Source of the DNA: Lachnospiraceae bacterium
Lineage (GTDB): Bacteria; Bacillota; Clostridia; Lachnospirales; Lachnospiraceae
DNA length: 45,601 bases
Direction of reading: 5' to 3'
Assembly: GCA_900757195.1 (NCBI GenBank)
Contig: CAAEMZ010000026.1
Span: 1-45,601, forward strand
Part shown: positions 7,694 to 16,022 of the stretch, piece after piece
Layout: the number at the start of each line of letters is the position of its first letter
Numbering within the stretch: the first letter of the stretch is position 1
Translations under genes and position numbers: made by a program
Notes under the pieces: generated by a model
Told to the model about the DNA's origin: nothing
The model's input: the letters and a program-made list of their open reading frames with translations, nothing else
Databases searched by the model: none

Positions 7694-10255
7694 TTACTTA
7701 TAATAGCTGTAAATCACATTTCCCGACGAAGCAATTCCCTTCACTACGGAATCCCATTCATATCTGACCGCTGTACTGTCCTTCGGATCCGCAACGGTGA
7801 TGGTGCTGTCCGTATACCCTTCGACAACACACCAGGTGCCCTCGCTGTTTTTCACAACCAGCGGCACGCCTTCGGAAACCATGGACAGGGCATCCTCCAG
7901 AGCGATTCCGCTCATGTCCACCACATGAACATCCGGAAGATTTTTCTTCATATTTTCCAGCATATCCCCGCTTTGGATTTCCGGGCTGCCGCTGATGCCC
8001 TCATAGGCCATCAGCCACTGGAGTACGGCGTTTTGCTGAGCCACGGCGTCTTCTCCGGCGAGACCGATGGACGCGCCGTTCAAATCCTTTTGTGCAGCAC
8101 GGGACGATGGCCGGCTGATGACCTTTCCCTGACTGTCCAGAACACTTCCGCCGTTTTCCAGCGCCTCCAGATAGGCCTCTTTAAAAGTCGGATATTTCAG
8201 GATATTATCCGCCTGGAAAACCATATATCCCGTATAATTCTGATCCTGAACCCGGAAGTCCATCCAGGTGTTCCGATAGGCTTCAATCGCTCTGGCCTGA
8301 AGAACGACCGGCGCTTTATTTCCATACTGGCTGATCGTCATCCAGCTCTCATTTTTCCGAAATTCCTGCTGCCTGTCAGCGACTTCCACTTCCTGAGCCC
8401 CCGGCTGATTATAAAGAATATAATCCATGGCCATATCTCCGCCGCTGCTGTTTTTTCTGGATATCTCGATCAGATTTCCATTGATCGACGCCCCGGAAAT
8501 ATAACCGCCTTCGACATGGTACTCTTTCAGCACCTGACGCTCGAAATCCGTGATATAAAGTGTTTCCATGCGTCCGTCTTTATCGGCTGATCTGCCGATA
8601 CCGTAAACCAGATTTTCACCCAGCATACCGACCATTTCGATACGTTCCTTTCCGCTGTCAAAGGTCCGGCTCTCTCCGGTCGCCAGATTCGTCCACAGAA
8701 TTTCGTGGGTCCGGCCGCTTTCATCGGCCTGCACGGTCGCCATACTCTGTCCGTCCTCGGAAATACTGCAGCTCTCCGATCCAATCTGTTCCATCACGAT
8801 TTCCGATGTTTTCATGACAATATCAAACCGGTATAACGTATCCTCCAGACATAGATAGAGCATATCGTTATCATCAATAAAGGCCATTTCCTGAATTCCC
8901 CGGTTCAGCATATTATAATTTTTGTGATAAGGAATAAACAGCATTTCGGAATAGGTTCCGTCCGCCCGATTATAACGGTTGATCTCGATGCCGAAATTTC
9001 CCTCATTATCTCCGTTATACATATAGCCATAAACCGCAAAATACAAATCGCCGTTGTCTTCCGTCCGGAGCACTTTCACCCCATGCTTCCGGTAACTGGC
9101 ATCTCTCTGGCTTCCCTGGCTCTTTTTTTCAAAGCCGAAGGCCTGGGTCAGAATATTATCCCGAGTGTTATATACCCACAGCCCGCCGTCCGCTTCAAAG
9201 CTGATATAGGTATTGTATTCCTCTTTTTCAGCCGGACTGTCTTCGCTTTCCGCACCGCTTTCGGTCTCCGTTTCCTCCGGTTCTTCCCGGCCGTAAACCC
9301 GGATATCCAGTCCGTCTTCATCCACCATTCCCAGACGAAGGCGGTTATTGTCAAAGACAAAGCTCCGCTCATTGACCTTTTCTTCCATGGTTCTGGAATA
9401 ATCCAGAAGATCCTCTTTACTTCCATCGGACGAAACGCTGTAATGCTCCTCAACCATATAGTTGTAATCATTGCCGCTGTCATCTCTGGCCACGATTTCA
9501 TAAATCATCTGAATCTCTCCGACCCGGTTGTCCAGGTTCGTGACCGTCGTCTTCACCTCACCGACGACCTCCGGCGCCAGGTCGCCCCAGGTAATTGTTT
9601 CACTGTCCGAAGCGATGGTCACCTTCCGAAAATCATTGCTGATGCCATCCGATGCAGAAGACAGATATTCGGCAATCCGGGAAGCGGCTGTTTTTTCAAA
9701 TGTTGCCTTATGAAAATCCATGGCAAACTGGAGCTTGTCATAGGCCATTAAATCATTTCCCGTGACAATACGTGTATAGTAATAACAGGTCTGCTTCTTA
9801 TCATCTTCCACCGTCAGATTCAGACAGTATTCTTTCCCGTCCTGTAAATCCGCCGCAAAGGTGATCCGCGTCTCCCGGTTTCCTTCCACCCGCTGAACCT
9901 CCGGACATTCGCCCGATTCAATTTCCACCGCATTATTTTCATCCATCAGCGTATAGCGGATATTACGCACGCTGTTCACCGGCTCCCGTACCTGCAGCGT
10001 CAGTTCCTTATTTTCCGAAACCGGCGTAATGCTGTCCCTCAGGTAAGCGGCATCCATCGCCTGCCGATAGCCGTCCATTTCATTAATCAGCATACCGCTG
10101 GTCTTTACGTACAGCTTTATCAGTGACGTATCGCCCTGATTTTTTGACGGATGAATCCGGTCGTAATTGAGTATATGGCCTGCCAGAAAAAGGGTCACAA
10201 TAAACGATACGACATAAAATCCGGCAATCCATAAAATCTTTCTGTTTACTTTCAT
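7694..10255 (-). CDS. Membrane-anchored propeller-like protein with degenerate C39-like C-terminus
   Basis: No characterised function recognised. Seen: a cytoplasmic Lys-rich start, one transmembrane segment at about residues 8-28, then an 800-residue extracellular region. This begins with a beta-rich part (about 80-310), followed by an acidic Glu/Ser linker near 325-345. Repeats with the form 'display value, unit, field' (for example DNDMLYLCLEDTLYRFD, GESRTFDSGKERIEMVG) look like beta-propeller blades up to about 630. The last 110 residues, with GVPLVVKNSEGTWCVVEGY and ITVADPKDS, resemble the end of C39-type cysteine peptidases but lack the usual catalytic His before the Trp. It starts 3 bp after the methyltransferase stop, so the two are co-translated. 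The fold assignment is inference. Confidence 0.6.
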   Translation of the reverse strand: MKVNRKILWIAGFYVVSFIVTLFLAGHILNYDRIHPSKNQGDTSLIKLYVKTSGMLINEMDGYRQAMDAAYLRDSITPVSENKELTLQVREPVNSVRNIRYTLMDENNAVEIESGECPEVQRVEGNRETRITFAADLQDGKEYCLNLTVEDDKKQTCYYYTRIVTGNDLMAYDKLQFAMDFHKATFEKTAASRIAEYLSSASDGISNDFRKVTIASDSETITWGDLAPEVVGEVKTTVTNLDNRVGEIQMIYEIVARDDSGNDYNYMVEEHYSVSSDGSKEDLLDYSRTMEEKVNERSFVFDNNRLRLGMVDEDGLDIRVYGREEPEETETESGAESEDSPAEKEEYNTYISFEADGGLWVYNTRDNILTQAFGFEKKSQGSQRDASYRKHGVKVLRTEDNGDLYFAVYGYMYNGDNEGNFGIEINRYNRADGTYSEMLFIPYHKNYNMLNRGIQEMAFIDDNDMLYLCLEDTLYRFDIVMKTSEIVMEQIGSESCSISEDGQSMATVQADESGRTHEILWTNLATGESRTFDSGKERIEMVGMLGENLVYGIGRSADKDGRMETLYITDFERQVLKEYHVEGGYISGASINGNLIEISRKNSSGGDMAMDYILYNQPGAQEVEVADRQQEFRKNESWMTISQYGNKAPVVLQARAIEAYRNTWMDFRVQDQNYTGYMVFQADNILKYPTFKEAYLEALENGGSVLDSQGKVISRPSSRAAQKDLNGASIGLAGEDAVAQQNAVLQWLMAYEGISGSPEIQSGDMLENMKKNLPDVHVVDMSGIALEDALSMVSEGVPLVVKNSEGTWCVVEGYTDSTITVADPKDSTAVRYEWDSVVKGIASSGNVIYSYYK

Positions 10256-10258
10256 GCT

Positions 10259-11437
10259 TTAATTTCCCTCTTTCTCCCCGTCCGGGAAAAACAGACGGAA
10301 CAGGGTCAGATCCCCTTTCACCGCCCCGGCACAGGCCCGGTATGCCTCGATCTCCTTCGCCCGGTTTCCGCGGATGCCCGTTTTCACGCCCCGGATCAGA
10401 ATATTCTTCGGCGTATGTTCCATATCAATAAATTCAAGGATCTGGGTCTTATAGCCCATAATCTCCAGAAGCTGTCCCCGGAGACCGTCTGTCATCAGCG
10501 CCGCCATCCGTTCTTTTAAAAGACCATAGCGCAGTACCGGCTCCAGAATATCATTTTTTATCTGCCCGTTCAGCTCATGCTGGCAGCATGGTACGGACAA
10601 AATAACCCGGGCGTTCCATTTTACCGCCTTATACAGGGCATAATCCGTCGCCGTATCGCAGGCATGAAGGGTCACCACCATATCCACAGCATCCGTCCCC
10701 TCAAAATCGGCAATATCCCCATGGATAAATTCCAGATTTTCATAGCCGTACTTGTCCCGAAGCTGGCTGCAATGCTTAATGACCTCGGTTTTTAAATCCA
10801 GACCGATCATTTTCACCGGATAACCTTTCTGAATACAGAGATAGTAGTACATCGCAAAGGTCAGATAGGATTTACCGCATCCAAAATCAATAATCGTCAC
10901 CGGACGGTCCTTCGGAAGTTCTTCCAGGATATCCTGGATAAATTCCAAAAAGCGGTTGATCTGCCGGTATTTGTCATACTTGGAACGGACAATTTTCCCT
11001 TCGGATGTCATGACCCCCAGATCAATCAGAAACGGTACCGGCGTTCCTTCCGGTAAAATATAGGTCTTCTTCCGATTGTGTTCCAGACTTGTTTTATCTG
11101 CTTTTTTACAGCTCCGGTTCTTCCGTTCCTTCACCGTCACATTGCCTTTTTTCCCGGAGAGGATCGTATATTCCCTGTCTCCGCTTTTTATCTGAGTCTG
11201 TTTAAATTCATTCTGAATCAAATCTGTCAGCCATTCTTTCATCTGATCTTCTTCAATATTTTTATGAAAAACCTGGGTTTTTGTATACTGGGCCGCCTGA
11301 AATATCAGCCTGTCCTTAATAATCACCGGGCGCACCTTGATTTTCTGAATATCTCCGGCCTTTTTCGGACTGCTCAGCGTCAGATCCGCCAGCTCCCAGT
11401 TCAGCGCTTCTTCTAAAACATCTTCCAACTGTTTCAT
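10259..11437 (-). CDS. Class I SAM-dependent methyltransferase (Methyltransf_32-like)
   Basis: Predicted S-adenosylmethionine-dependent methyltransferase; substrate unknown. The N-terminal 150 residues are a Lys-rich, probably RNA- or protein-binding region. A Rossmann methyltransferase core follows, with motif I IIDFGCGKSYLTF near 182, an acidic loop MIGLDLK near 211, HGDIADF near 240, VVTLHACDTATDYAL near 257 and SVPCCQHELNGQ near 288. The CDTATDYAL and PCCQHE signatures are typical of the family containing GSTCD and related bacterial proteins, so a nucleic-acid substrate is plausible but not shown. The RBS is AAAGGA before the ATG. It is first in a two-gene unit with the propeller protein. 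Confidence 0.78.
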   Translation of the reverse strand: MKQLEDVLEEALNWELADLTLSSPKKAGDIQKIKVRPVIIKDRLIFQAAQYTKTQVFHKNIEEDQMKEWLTDLIQNEFKQTQIKSGDREYTILSGKKGNVTVKERKNRSCKKADKTSLEHNRKKTYILPEGTPVPFLIDLGVMTSEGKIVRSKYDKYRQINRFLEFIQDILEELPKDRPVTIIDFGCGKSYLTFAMYYYLCIQKGYPVKMIGLDLKTEVIKHCSQLRDKYGYENLEFIHGDIADFEGTDAVDMVVTLHACDTATDYALYKAVKWNARVILSVPCCQHELNGQIKNDILEPVLRYGLLKERMAALMTDGLRGQLLEIMGYKTQILEFIDMEHTPKNILIRGVKTGIRGNRAKEIEAYRACAGAVKGDLTLFRLFFPDGEKEGN

Positions 11438-11528
11438 TTTTAATTCCTTTCTTATAAGGGTATATCTGCAGATATTTTACCATGCCGCGCCCAAATCCAC
11501 AAGGGGCGGCAGCCACCGCCCCCGCAGC

Positions 11529-11894
11529 TTATCTCGGATACAGCCGCCGCTTAAAATCCCGGCGGCGCCGTCTCCGAAAGCAGATTTCATCATGAAGCAG
11601 GCACATAATCAGCGCCCGGTGAAAATCCTCCGGTTCCGGTCTTCCGGCTTTTGTGTAGGCCCTTTCCGCCATATTTTCCATGGCGGTCACATCCGGATAT
11701 TCATCATACATACAACTGCCGTCATATTCCTCTTCGTCACAGACGTCCTCTACCCACCGGACCATTTCCCGGTCCATCTTCGGATACATTTTTTTCATAT
11801 AATCTCTGTCCTTCATAAAATCATCATCCTGAGCCCATGGATTGTCACCAAGGACATCATACAAATTCATTTGATGTAAACTCTGATACGCCAT
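11529..11894 (-). CDS. Small acidic conserved protein of unknown function
   Basis: A 121-residue protein, not recognised functionally. The middle is strongly acidic (EDVCDEEEYDGSCMYDEYPD near 48-67), while the C terminus is very basic (FRRRRRRDFKRRLYPR). The block YPKMDREM...EYDGS..YDEYPD recalls a small family common in Clostridia, often near sporulation or cell-envelope genes, but that link is from memory. A GGAGGGC lies before the ATG. It is separated from the methyltransferase start by about 90 bp on the same strand. Confidence 0.7.
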   Translation of the reverse strand: MAYQSLHQMNLYDVLGDNPWAQDDDFMKDRDYMKKMYPKMDREMVRWVEDVCDEEEYDGSCMYDEYPDVTAMENMAERAYTKAGRPEPEDFHRALIMCLLHDEICFRRRRRRDFKRRLYPR

Positions 11895-11942
11895 AAAGCC
11901 CTCCTGTCTTTGCTCAGAATTATAATATGCCTGGTCGGATTT

Positions 11943-11968
11943 GATGGTTCCCGCACCATCCGTCTTTT
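11943..11968 (+). promoter_or_regulatory. Hairpin with T-run ahead of the VanY-malQ unit
   Basis: GATGGT, 6-nt loop, ACCATC, then CGTCTTTTTTTA on the plus strand. No plus-strand gene ends here, so if transcribed it would be an attenuator-like leader hairpin 40 bp before the peptidase start. The 6-bp stem is short. Confidence 0.35.
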
Positions 11969-12006
11969 TTTACATAAACTGAAAGAAAGTTTTGCAGGGT
12001 GGTTTT

Positions 12007-12609
12007 ATGAATTCTTCCTATCTGGGCATACTTGTCAATAAGTCCCATCCGCTCCCCGATGACTATGTTCCCCCGGATTTAGTTCCCGTGGACGTTCCCT
12101 TTGCCTATATCCGCGATGACCGGCGAAATTATCTGAGAAAGCCTGCGGCCCTGGCGCTGGAAAATATGTTTCGGGATGCTGCCGCCGCCGGCATGGATCT
12201 GACCGCCGTCTCCGGCTACCGTTCCTTTGAACGTCAGCGGGAAATTTATGAAAGCAATCTGGCTGTCAAAGGCCCCGAACACACCCGCCTCTATTCTGCC
12301 GAAGCCGGAAAAAGTGAGCATCAGACCGGACTGGCCATGGATATTTCCACACCTTCCATCCATTCGGGACTCACCACAGACTTTGAGGCCACACCGGAAG
12401 GTCTCTGGCTCCGGGAAAATGCACCGGACTATGGTTTTATTCTCCGCTATCCTTCCGGAAAGGAAGGCATCACCGGCTATGCCTTCGAGCCCTGGCACTT
12501 CCGCTATATCGGGAAAATTCCCGCAGGATACATCACCGCCCGGAGAATCACTCTGGAAGAATATTATCAGCTTTTATTTCCGGAGAAAATCGTGTATGAT
12601 ATAGGATAG
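12007..12609 (+). CDS. VanY-like M15B D-alanyl-D-alanine carboxypeptidase family protein
   Basis: Member of the M15B zinc peptidase family that trims D-Ala from peptidoglycan stem peptides. Zinc-site motifs are visible: SGYRSFERQREIY near 67, SEHQTGLAMDIS (zinc His and Asp) near 102, and EPWHFRYIG (catalytic Glu and zinc His) near 158. At 200 residues it is only the catalytic domain. No signal peptide or membrane anchor precedes the domain, which is unusual for a cell-wall enzyme. The start was placed at the ATG four bases after AGGGTGG; a TTG five codons upstream is less likely. malQ follows after 29 bp. Confidence 0.85.
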   Translation: MNSSYLGILVNKSHPLPDDYVPPDLVPVDVPFAYIRDDRRNYLRKPAALALENMFRDAAAAGMDLTAVSGYRSFERQREIYESNLAVKGPEHTRLYSAEAGKSEHQTGLAMDISTPSIHSGLTTDFEATPEGLWLRENAPDYGFILRYPSGKEGITGYAFEPWHFRYIGKIPAGYITARRITLEEYYQLLFPEKIVYDIG

Positions 12610-12638
12610 TAATATGATTTTTAACCCTGGAGGTCACT

Positions 12639-14198
12639 ATGGAACAAAAGACAAATCCTGAGTTCCGTCAAAGCGGAATTCTTGTACATCCGACATCCTT
12701 TCCGGGCCCGTATGGTATCGGCGATCTCGGAAAAGGCGCTTATGATTTTATCGACTTTCTGCAGGCCGGGGGACAGACGCTCTGGCAGTGTCTGCCCCTC
12801 GGTCCGACAGGCTTCGGCGATTCGCCCTATCAGTCTTTCTCCGCCTTTGCCGGCCAGCCTCTGATCATCAGCCCGGAAAAGCTCATGGACTTAGAGCTGC
12901 TGACGGAGGAAGATGTCGCCTGCCATCCGGAATGGAATGACGAAGCCGTTGACTACGGTCCTCTGATTCAATATAAAACGGCCCTTTTTAAAAAAGCCTA
13001 CGAAAATTTCCGGCACACGCCGATCATCCTGCTGCTGGATGAATTCCGGACGTTCTGTGAAAAAAACAGCGGCTGGCTGATGGACTACGCTCTTTTCATG
13101 GCATTGAAGGATGCCAATGAAGGCCGTGCCTGGACAGAATGGGACGACGCCTGGAAATTTCCGACGCCTGCTATCAAAGCCGCCGCTCATAAAGAATTGA
13201 AGGATTCGGTGGACTACTACTGTTTTCTTCAGTACATTTTCTTTAAACAATGGGATGAACTGAAAAACTATGCCCATAAAAAAGGCGTCCGCATTATCGG
13301 TGATATTCCGATTTTCGTTTCTCCGGACAGCGCCGATGTCTGGGCCCATAAAGAGCTTTTTTATCTCGATAAAGACGGATTTCCGACGGTCGTGGCCGGA
13401 GTGCCGCCCGACTATTTCAGCGCCACAGGCCAGCTCTGGGGCAATCCCCTCTACGACTGGTCCGCCCATAAAAAAGAGGAATACCGTTGGTGGATTCACC
13501 GGATCCGGCACCAGCTTCAACTGACCGATATGCTCCGCATCGACCATTTTCGTGGCTTTGAAGCTTTCTGGACCATTCCTTACGGTGAAGAAACAGCCGT
13601 CGGCGGCCAGTGGAAAAAAGGCCCCGGAAATGATTTCTTCGACCATATTATTAAAGCCCTCGGCCCTTCCCTGCCGATCATTGCCGAAGATCTCGGCGTC
13701 ATCACACCGGCGGTGGAAAAGCTCCGGGATGCCTATGAATTTCCCGGAATGAGGATTCTCCAGTTTGCTTTCGAAGACATCCGGGATAACAATTATCTTC
13801 CGTATCATTATATTGAAAACTGTGTCTGCTACACAGGCACCCATGATAACGATACGACCCGCGGCTGGTATCTTCAGGCTTCACCCGAATCTCAGGATAA
13901 AGTCCGCCGGTTTATGAGCTGCGACGGAAGCAATGTCCACTGGGACTTCATCCGTCTGGCCATGAGCTCCGTTGCCCGATACGTTCTTTTTCCGATTCAG
14001 GATATTTTCGGTCTGGACAGTTCCGGCCGGATGAATACCCCGGGAACCGACACGGACAACTGGACATGGCGCTACGAAAAAGAACGTCTGAATCCGGGAA
14101 CCGCCGCCTATCTGAAAGAATTATCCGAATTATTCGGACGCAATCAATACGCCGCAGAAGCTTCCGCGGCCCAAACAAAGGAGGATCTTCATTTATGA
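12639..14198 (+). CDS. malQ: 4-alpha-glucanotransferase (amylomaltase)
   Basis: Glycoside hydrolase family 77 enzyme that transfers maltosyl or longer glucan chains between alpha-1,4-glucans, used in maltodextrin and glycogen turnover in the cytoplasm. Its 519 residues are typical. Catalytic pieces are all present: LRIDHFRGFEAFW (nucleophile Asp), IIAEDLGVITPAV (acid/base Glu) and TGTHDNDTTRGW (transition-state Asp). The N-terminal block SGILVHPTSFPGPYGIGDLG is a family signature. The RBS CTGGAGG precedes the ATG. Its TGA overlaps the plsC ATG as ATGA. No other glycogen genes lie nearby. Confidence 0.96.
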   Translation: MEQKTNPEFRQSGILVHPTSFPGPYGIGDLGKGAYDFIDFLQAGGQTLWQCLPLGPTGFGDSPYQSFSAFAGQPLIISPEKLMDLELLTEEDVACHPEWNDEAVDYGPLIQYKTALFKKAYENFRHTPIILLLDEFRTFCEKNSGWLMDYALFMALKDANEGRAWTEWDDAWKFPTPAIKAAAHKELKDSVDYYCFLQYIFFKQWDELKNYAHKKGVRIIGDIPIFVSPDSADVWAHKELFYLDKDGFPTVVAGVPPDYFSATGQLWGNPLYDWSAHKKEEYRWWIHRIRHQLQLTDMLRIDHFRGFEAFWTIPYGEETAVGGQWKKGPGNDFFDHIIKALGPSLPIIAEDLGVITPAVEKLRDAYEFPGMRILQFAFEDIRDNNYLPYHYIENCVCYTGTHDNDTTRGWYLQASPESQDKVRRFMSCDGSNVHWDFIRLAMSSVARYVLFPIQDIFGLDSSGRMNTPGTDTDNWTWRYEKERLNPGTAAYLKELSELFGRNQYAAEASAAQTKEDLHL

Positions 14199-14914
14199 TA
14201 CGTTTTATTGCTGTCATATTATTTTTAGTGCTGTTTTCCATTGTCAGCCTGCCCATGTATCTTGTTGTCAATATTATCGGACATTTTAACCCGGAGGCTA
14301 AAGTCCGTATTTCCCAGAATTTTGTCGTGGGCGGTTTTAAAAACGTCCTGCGCCTCAGCAGTACCCGCCTCGAGGTGACCGGCCTTGAAAATGTCCCGGC
14401 GGACACGCCGGTTCTCTATGTGGCAAACCACCGGAGCTATTACGATATCGCCGCCTGTTATACACTGGTCAAAAACAACACCGGTTTTATTTCCAAAAAA
14501 GAAATGGAACGGATTCCATGCATCAGCCGCTGGATGCGTTACATCAACTGCCAGTTTCTTGACCGTGAAAACGTCCGTGAAGGGCTGAAGACCATTTTAA
14601 ACTGCATTGAGTTAATCAAAAAGGGAACCTCCATCTTCCTCTTTCCGGAAGGCACGCGGGGCCTTGGCGGCGAAATGCTTCCATTTAAGGACGGTGGATT
14701 TAAGATTGCGACCAAAACCGGCTGTCCGATCGTTCCCGTCGCCATAAAAAATACAGAAAATATTTTCGAAACCCATATTCCAAAGGTTCAGAAGCAGACG
14801 GTATCCATCGAATTCGGAACACCGATTTATACAGCCGAAATGACACCGGCAGAGAAAAAAGGACTCGGCCCCCTTGTCCAGGGACGTATTTATGACATGC
14901 TGAACGGAAAATAA
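14195..14914 (+). CDS. plsC: 1-acyl-sn-glycerol-3-phosphate acyltransferase
   Basis: Acylates lysophosphatidic acid to phosphatidic acid at the membrane, in phospholipid synthesis. The 239-residue protein has an N-terminal hydrophobic segment (residues 4-24). The family motifs are NHRSYYD (H-x4-D) near 85, a substrate-binding FPEGTRG near 153 and a proline-containing GCPIVPVAI near 178. The start is the ATG after AAAGGAGG with 10-bp spacing, overlapping the malQ stop by four bases. A frame reading further upstream into malQ is not needed. Confidence 0.93.
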   Translation: MIRFIAVILFLVLFSIVSLPMYLVVNIIGHFNPEAKVRISQNFVVGGFKNVLRLSSTRLEVTGLENVPADTPVLYVANHRSYYDIAACYTLVKNNTGFISKKEMERIPCISRWMRYINCQFLDRENVREGLKTILNCIELIKKGTSIFLFPEGTRGLGGEMLPFKDGGFKIATKTGCPIVPVAIKNTENIFETHIPKVQKQTVSIEFGTPIYTAEMTPAEKKGLGPLVQGRIYDMLNGK

Positions 14915-15001
14915 TATAAATTCTTTCATTTTTCCTATTCATTTTTAAGTTAAAGCGTGTTACAATTGAGAATGATTGATTTTTTAAGGAGGAAGCAGAC
15001 G

Positions 15002-15472
15002 ATGATACCTGTCGTACTTATGTCAACAGTTTCTATAGTTCTGATTGTTGTCCTCGTAGTCGTCCTGGTTGCTCTGGGTGTACTCGCATTCTGGGGAAAC
15101 AAGCAGCAAAAGAAAGCCGAATCTGCACAGCAGCAGATTGAAGCTGCCGCACAGCCGATGACTATGCTGGTCATTGACAAAAAGAAGATGAAGCTGACTG
15201 AATCCGGCTTACCTAAAATTGTCATAGATTCCACTCCGAAGCTTATGCGCCGCACGAAAGTGCCTGTTGTCAAAGCAAAGGTTGGACCTAGAATCATGAC
15301 CCTCATTGCCGATGATAAAATCTATGATTTAATCCCTGTAAAGCAGGAAATTAAAGCCATGGTCAGCGGTATGTATATTTTAAGCGTTAAAAGCCTGAGA
15401 GGCCCGGCACTGACTGCCCCGCCGAAAGTTGGATTTTTCCAGAGAATGAAAAATAAAGTTTCAGGAAAATAA
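15002..15472 (+). CDS. Single-span membrane protein of unknown function
   Basis: A 156-residue protein not recognised by function. Residues 5-30 form one long Val/Leu-rich transmembrane segment. A Gln/Ala/Lys stretch (KQQKKAESAQQQIEAAAQ) follows, probably helical, then a basic beta-rich domain with many Lys-Val pairs and a basic tail. The likely topology is a short outside N terminus and a cytoplasmic domain, by positive charges after the helix. AAGGAGG lies 9 bp before the ATG. It is 87 bp after plsC and ends in a strong terminator, so it may be last in this transcript or expressed separately. Confidence 0.75.
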   Translation: MIPVVLMSTVSIVLIVVLVVVLVALGVLAFWGNKQQKKAESAQQQIEAAAQPMTMLVIDKKKMKLTESGLPKIVIDSTPKLMRRTKVPVVKAKVGPRIMTLIADDKIYDLIPVKQEIKAMVSGMYILSVKSLRGPALTAPPKVGFFQRMKNKVSGK

Positions 15473-15480
15473 TTCTGAAA

Positions 15481-15518
15481 AAAGGTGCCCATCACATATT
15501 TTGTGACAGGCACCTTTT
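15481..15518. terminator. Bidirectional terminator
   Basis: AAAGGTGCC and GGCACCTTT arms with an inner TCACA/TGTGA stem, followed by a run of seven T on the plus strand and a run of A on the other side. It serves the membrane-protein gene and the opposing flavin-fold gene. Confidence 0.88.
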
Positions 15519-15522
15519 TTTC

Positions 15523-15999
15523 TTATTCACTTTCATAATGGGCCTTGCAGCTCAGATGCAGAACCCGGATTTTAAAGACCGCCACACGCCGCATCAGTTC
15601 CGCATCATAATGCCATTCGCCTCTGCCGTAATGATTCATGACCGCATCCAGCCCTTTTTTCTTTTCTTCCGGATCTTCGACTACTTCCACCGTACCGTCG
15701 CCGATAATGCTCTCGTAAAGATAGGAATATTCGCAGGCTTCTCTCCCGGTCACCAGCTCATGGGCCCGGTCCATCTCAAAGGCCGCCCGGCCACGGTTTT
15801 GAATACAGTCATACTTTCTTCCCGCCGAAGCCCCGTGGCAGTAAAAATACCACTGCCCCGCTTCACAGACGGCGCCGAAATTCAAAGGAACAATATACAT
15901 TCCCTCATCATCGCAGAGCCCCAGCCGCAGGCAGTCGCATCCTTCAATAATCTCCCGGATTTTCTCTCCGTCCGTAATTTCTCTGTCTTTTCTGCGCAT
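15523..15999 (-). CDS. Pyridoxamine 5'-phosphate oxidase-fold (NimA-like) flavin-binding protein
   Basis: Split-barrel protein of the pyridoxamine-phosphate-oxidase-like group, which includes NimA-type nitroreductase proteins and binds FMN or another flavin. Seen: MYIVPLNFG near 35, WYFYCHGASAGRKYDCI near 48 and YSYLYESIIGDGTVEVV near 88, in the usual order for the family; 158 residues. The ATG after GGATGGAGG is chosen over one nine codons upstream that overlaps the cca stop. It lies 23 bp after cca and probably shares its transcript. The substrate is unknown. Confidence 0.8.
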   Translation of the reverse strand: MRRKDREITDGEKIREIIEGCDCLRLGLCDDEGMYIVPLNFGAVCEAGQWYFYCHGASAGRKYDCIQNRGRAAFEMDRAHELVTGREACEYSYLYESIIGDGTVEVVEDPEEKKKGLDAVMNHYGRGEWHYDAELMRRVAVFKIRVLHLSCKAHYESE

Positions 16000-16022
16000 C
16001 GCTGTCCTCCATCCTGTTAAGA

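Noticed and set aside
8924..9751. 275-codon plus-strand frame opposite the propeller protein
   Set aside because: Composition is that of an antisense frame (Ile/Val/Arg-rich without structure) and there is no ribosome binding site.
12891..13844. 317-codon minus-strand frame opposite malQ
   Set aside because: A shadow of the malQ reading frame: no start signal and no recognisable protein features, while malQ has all catalytic motifs.
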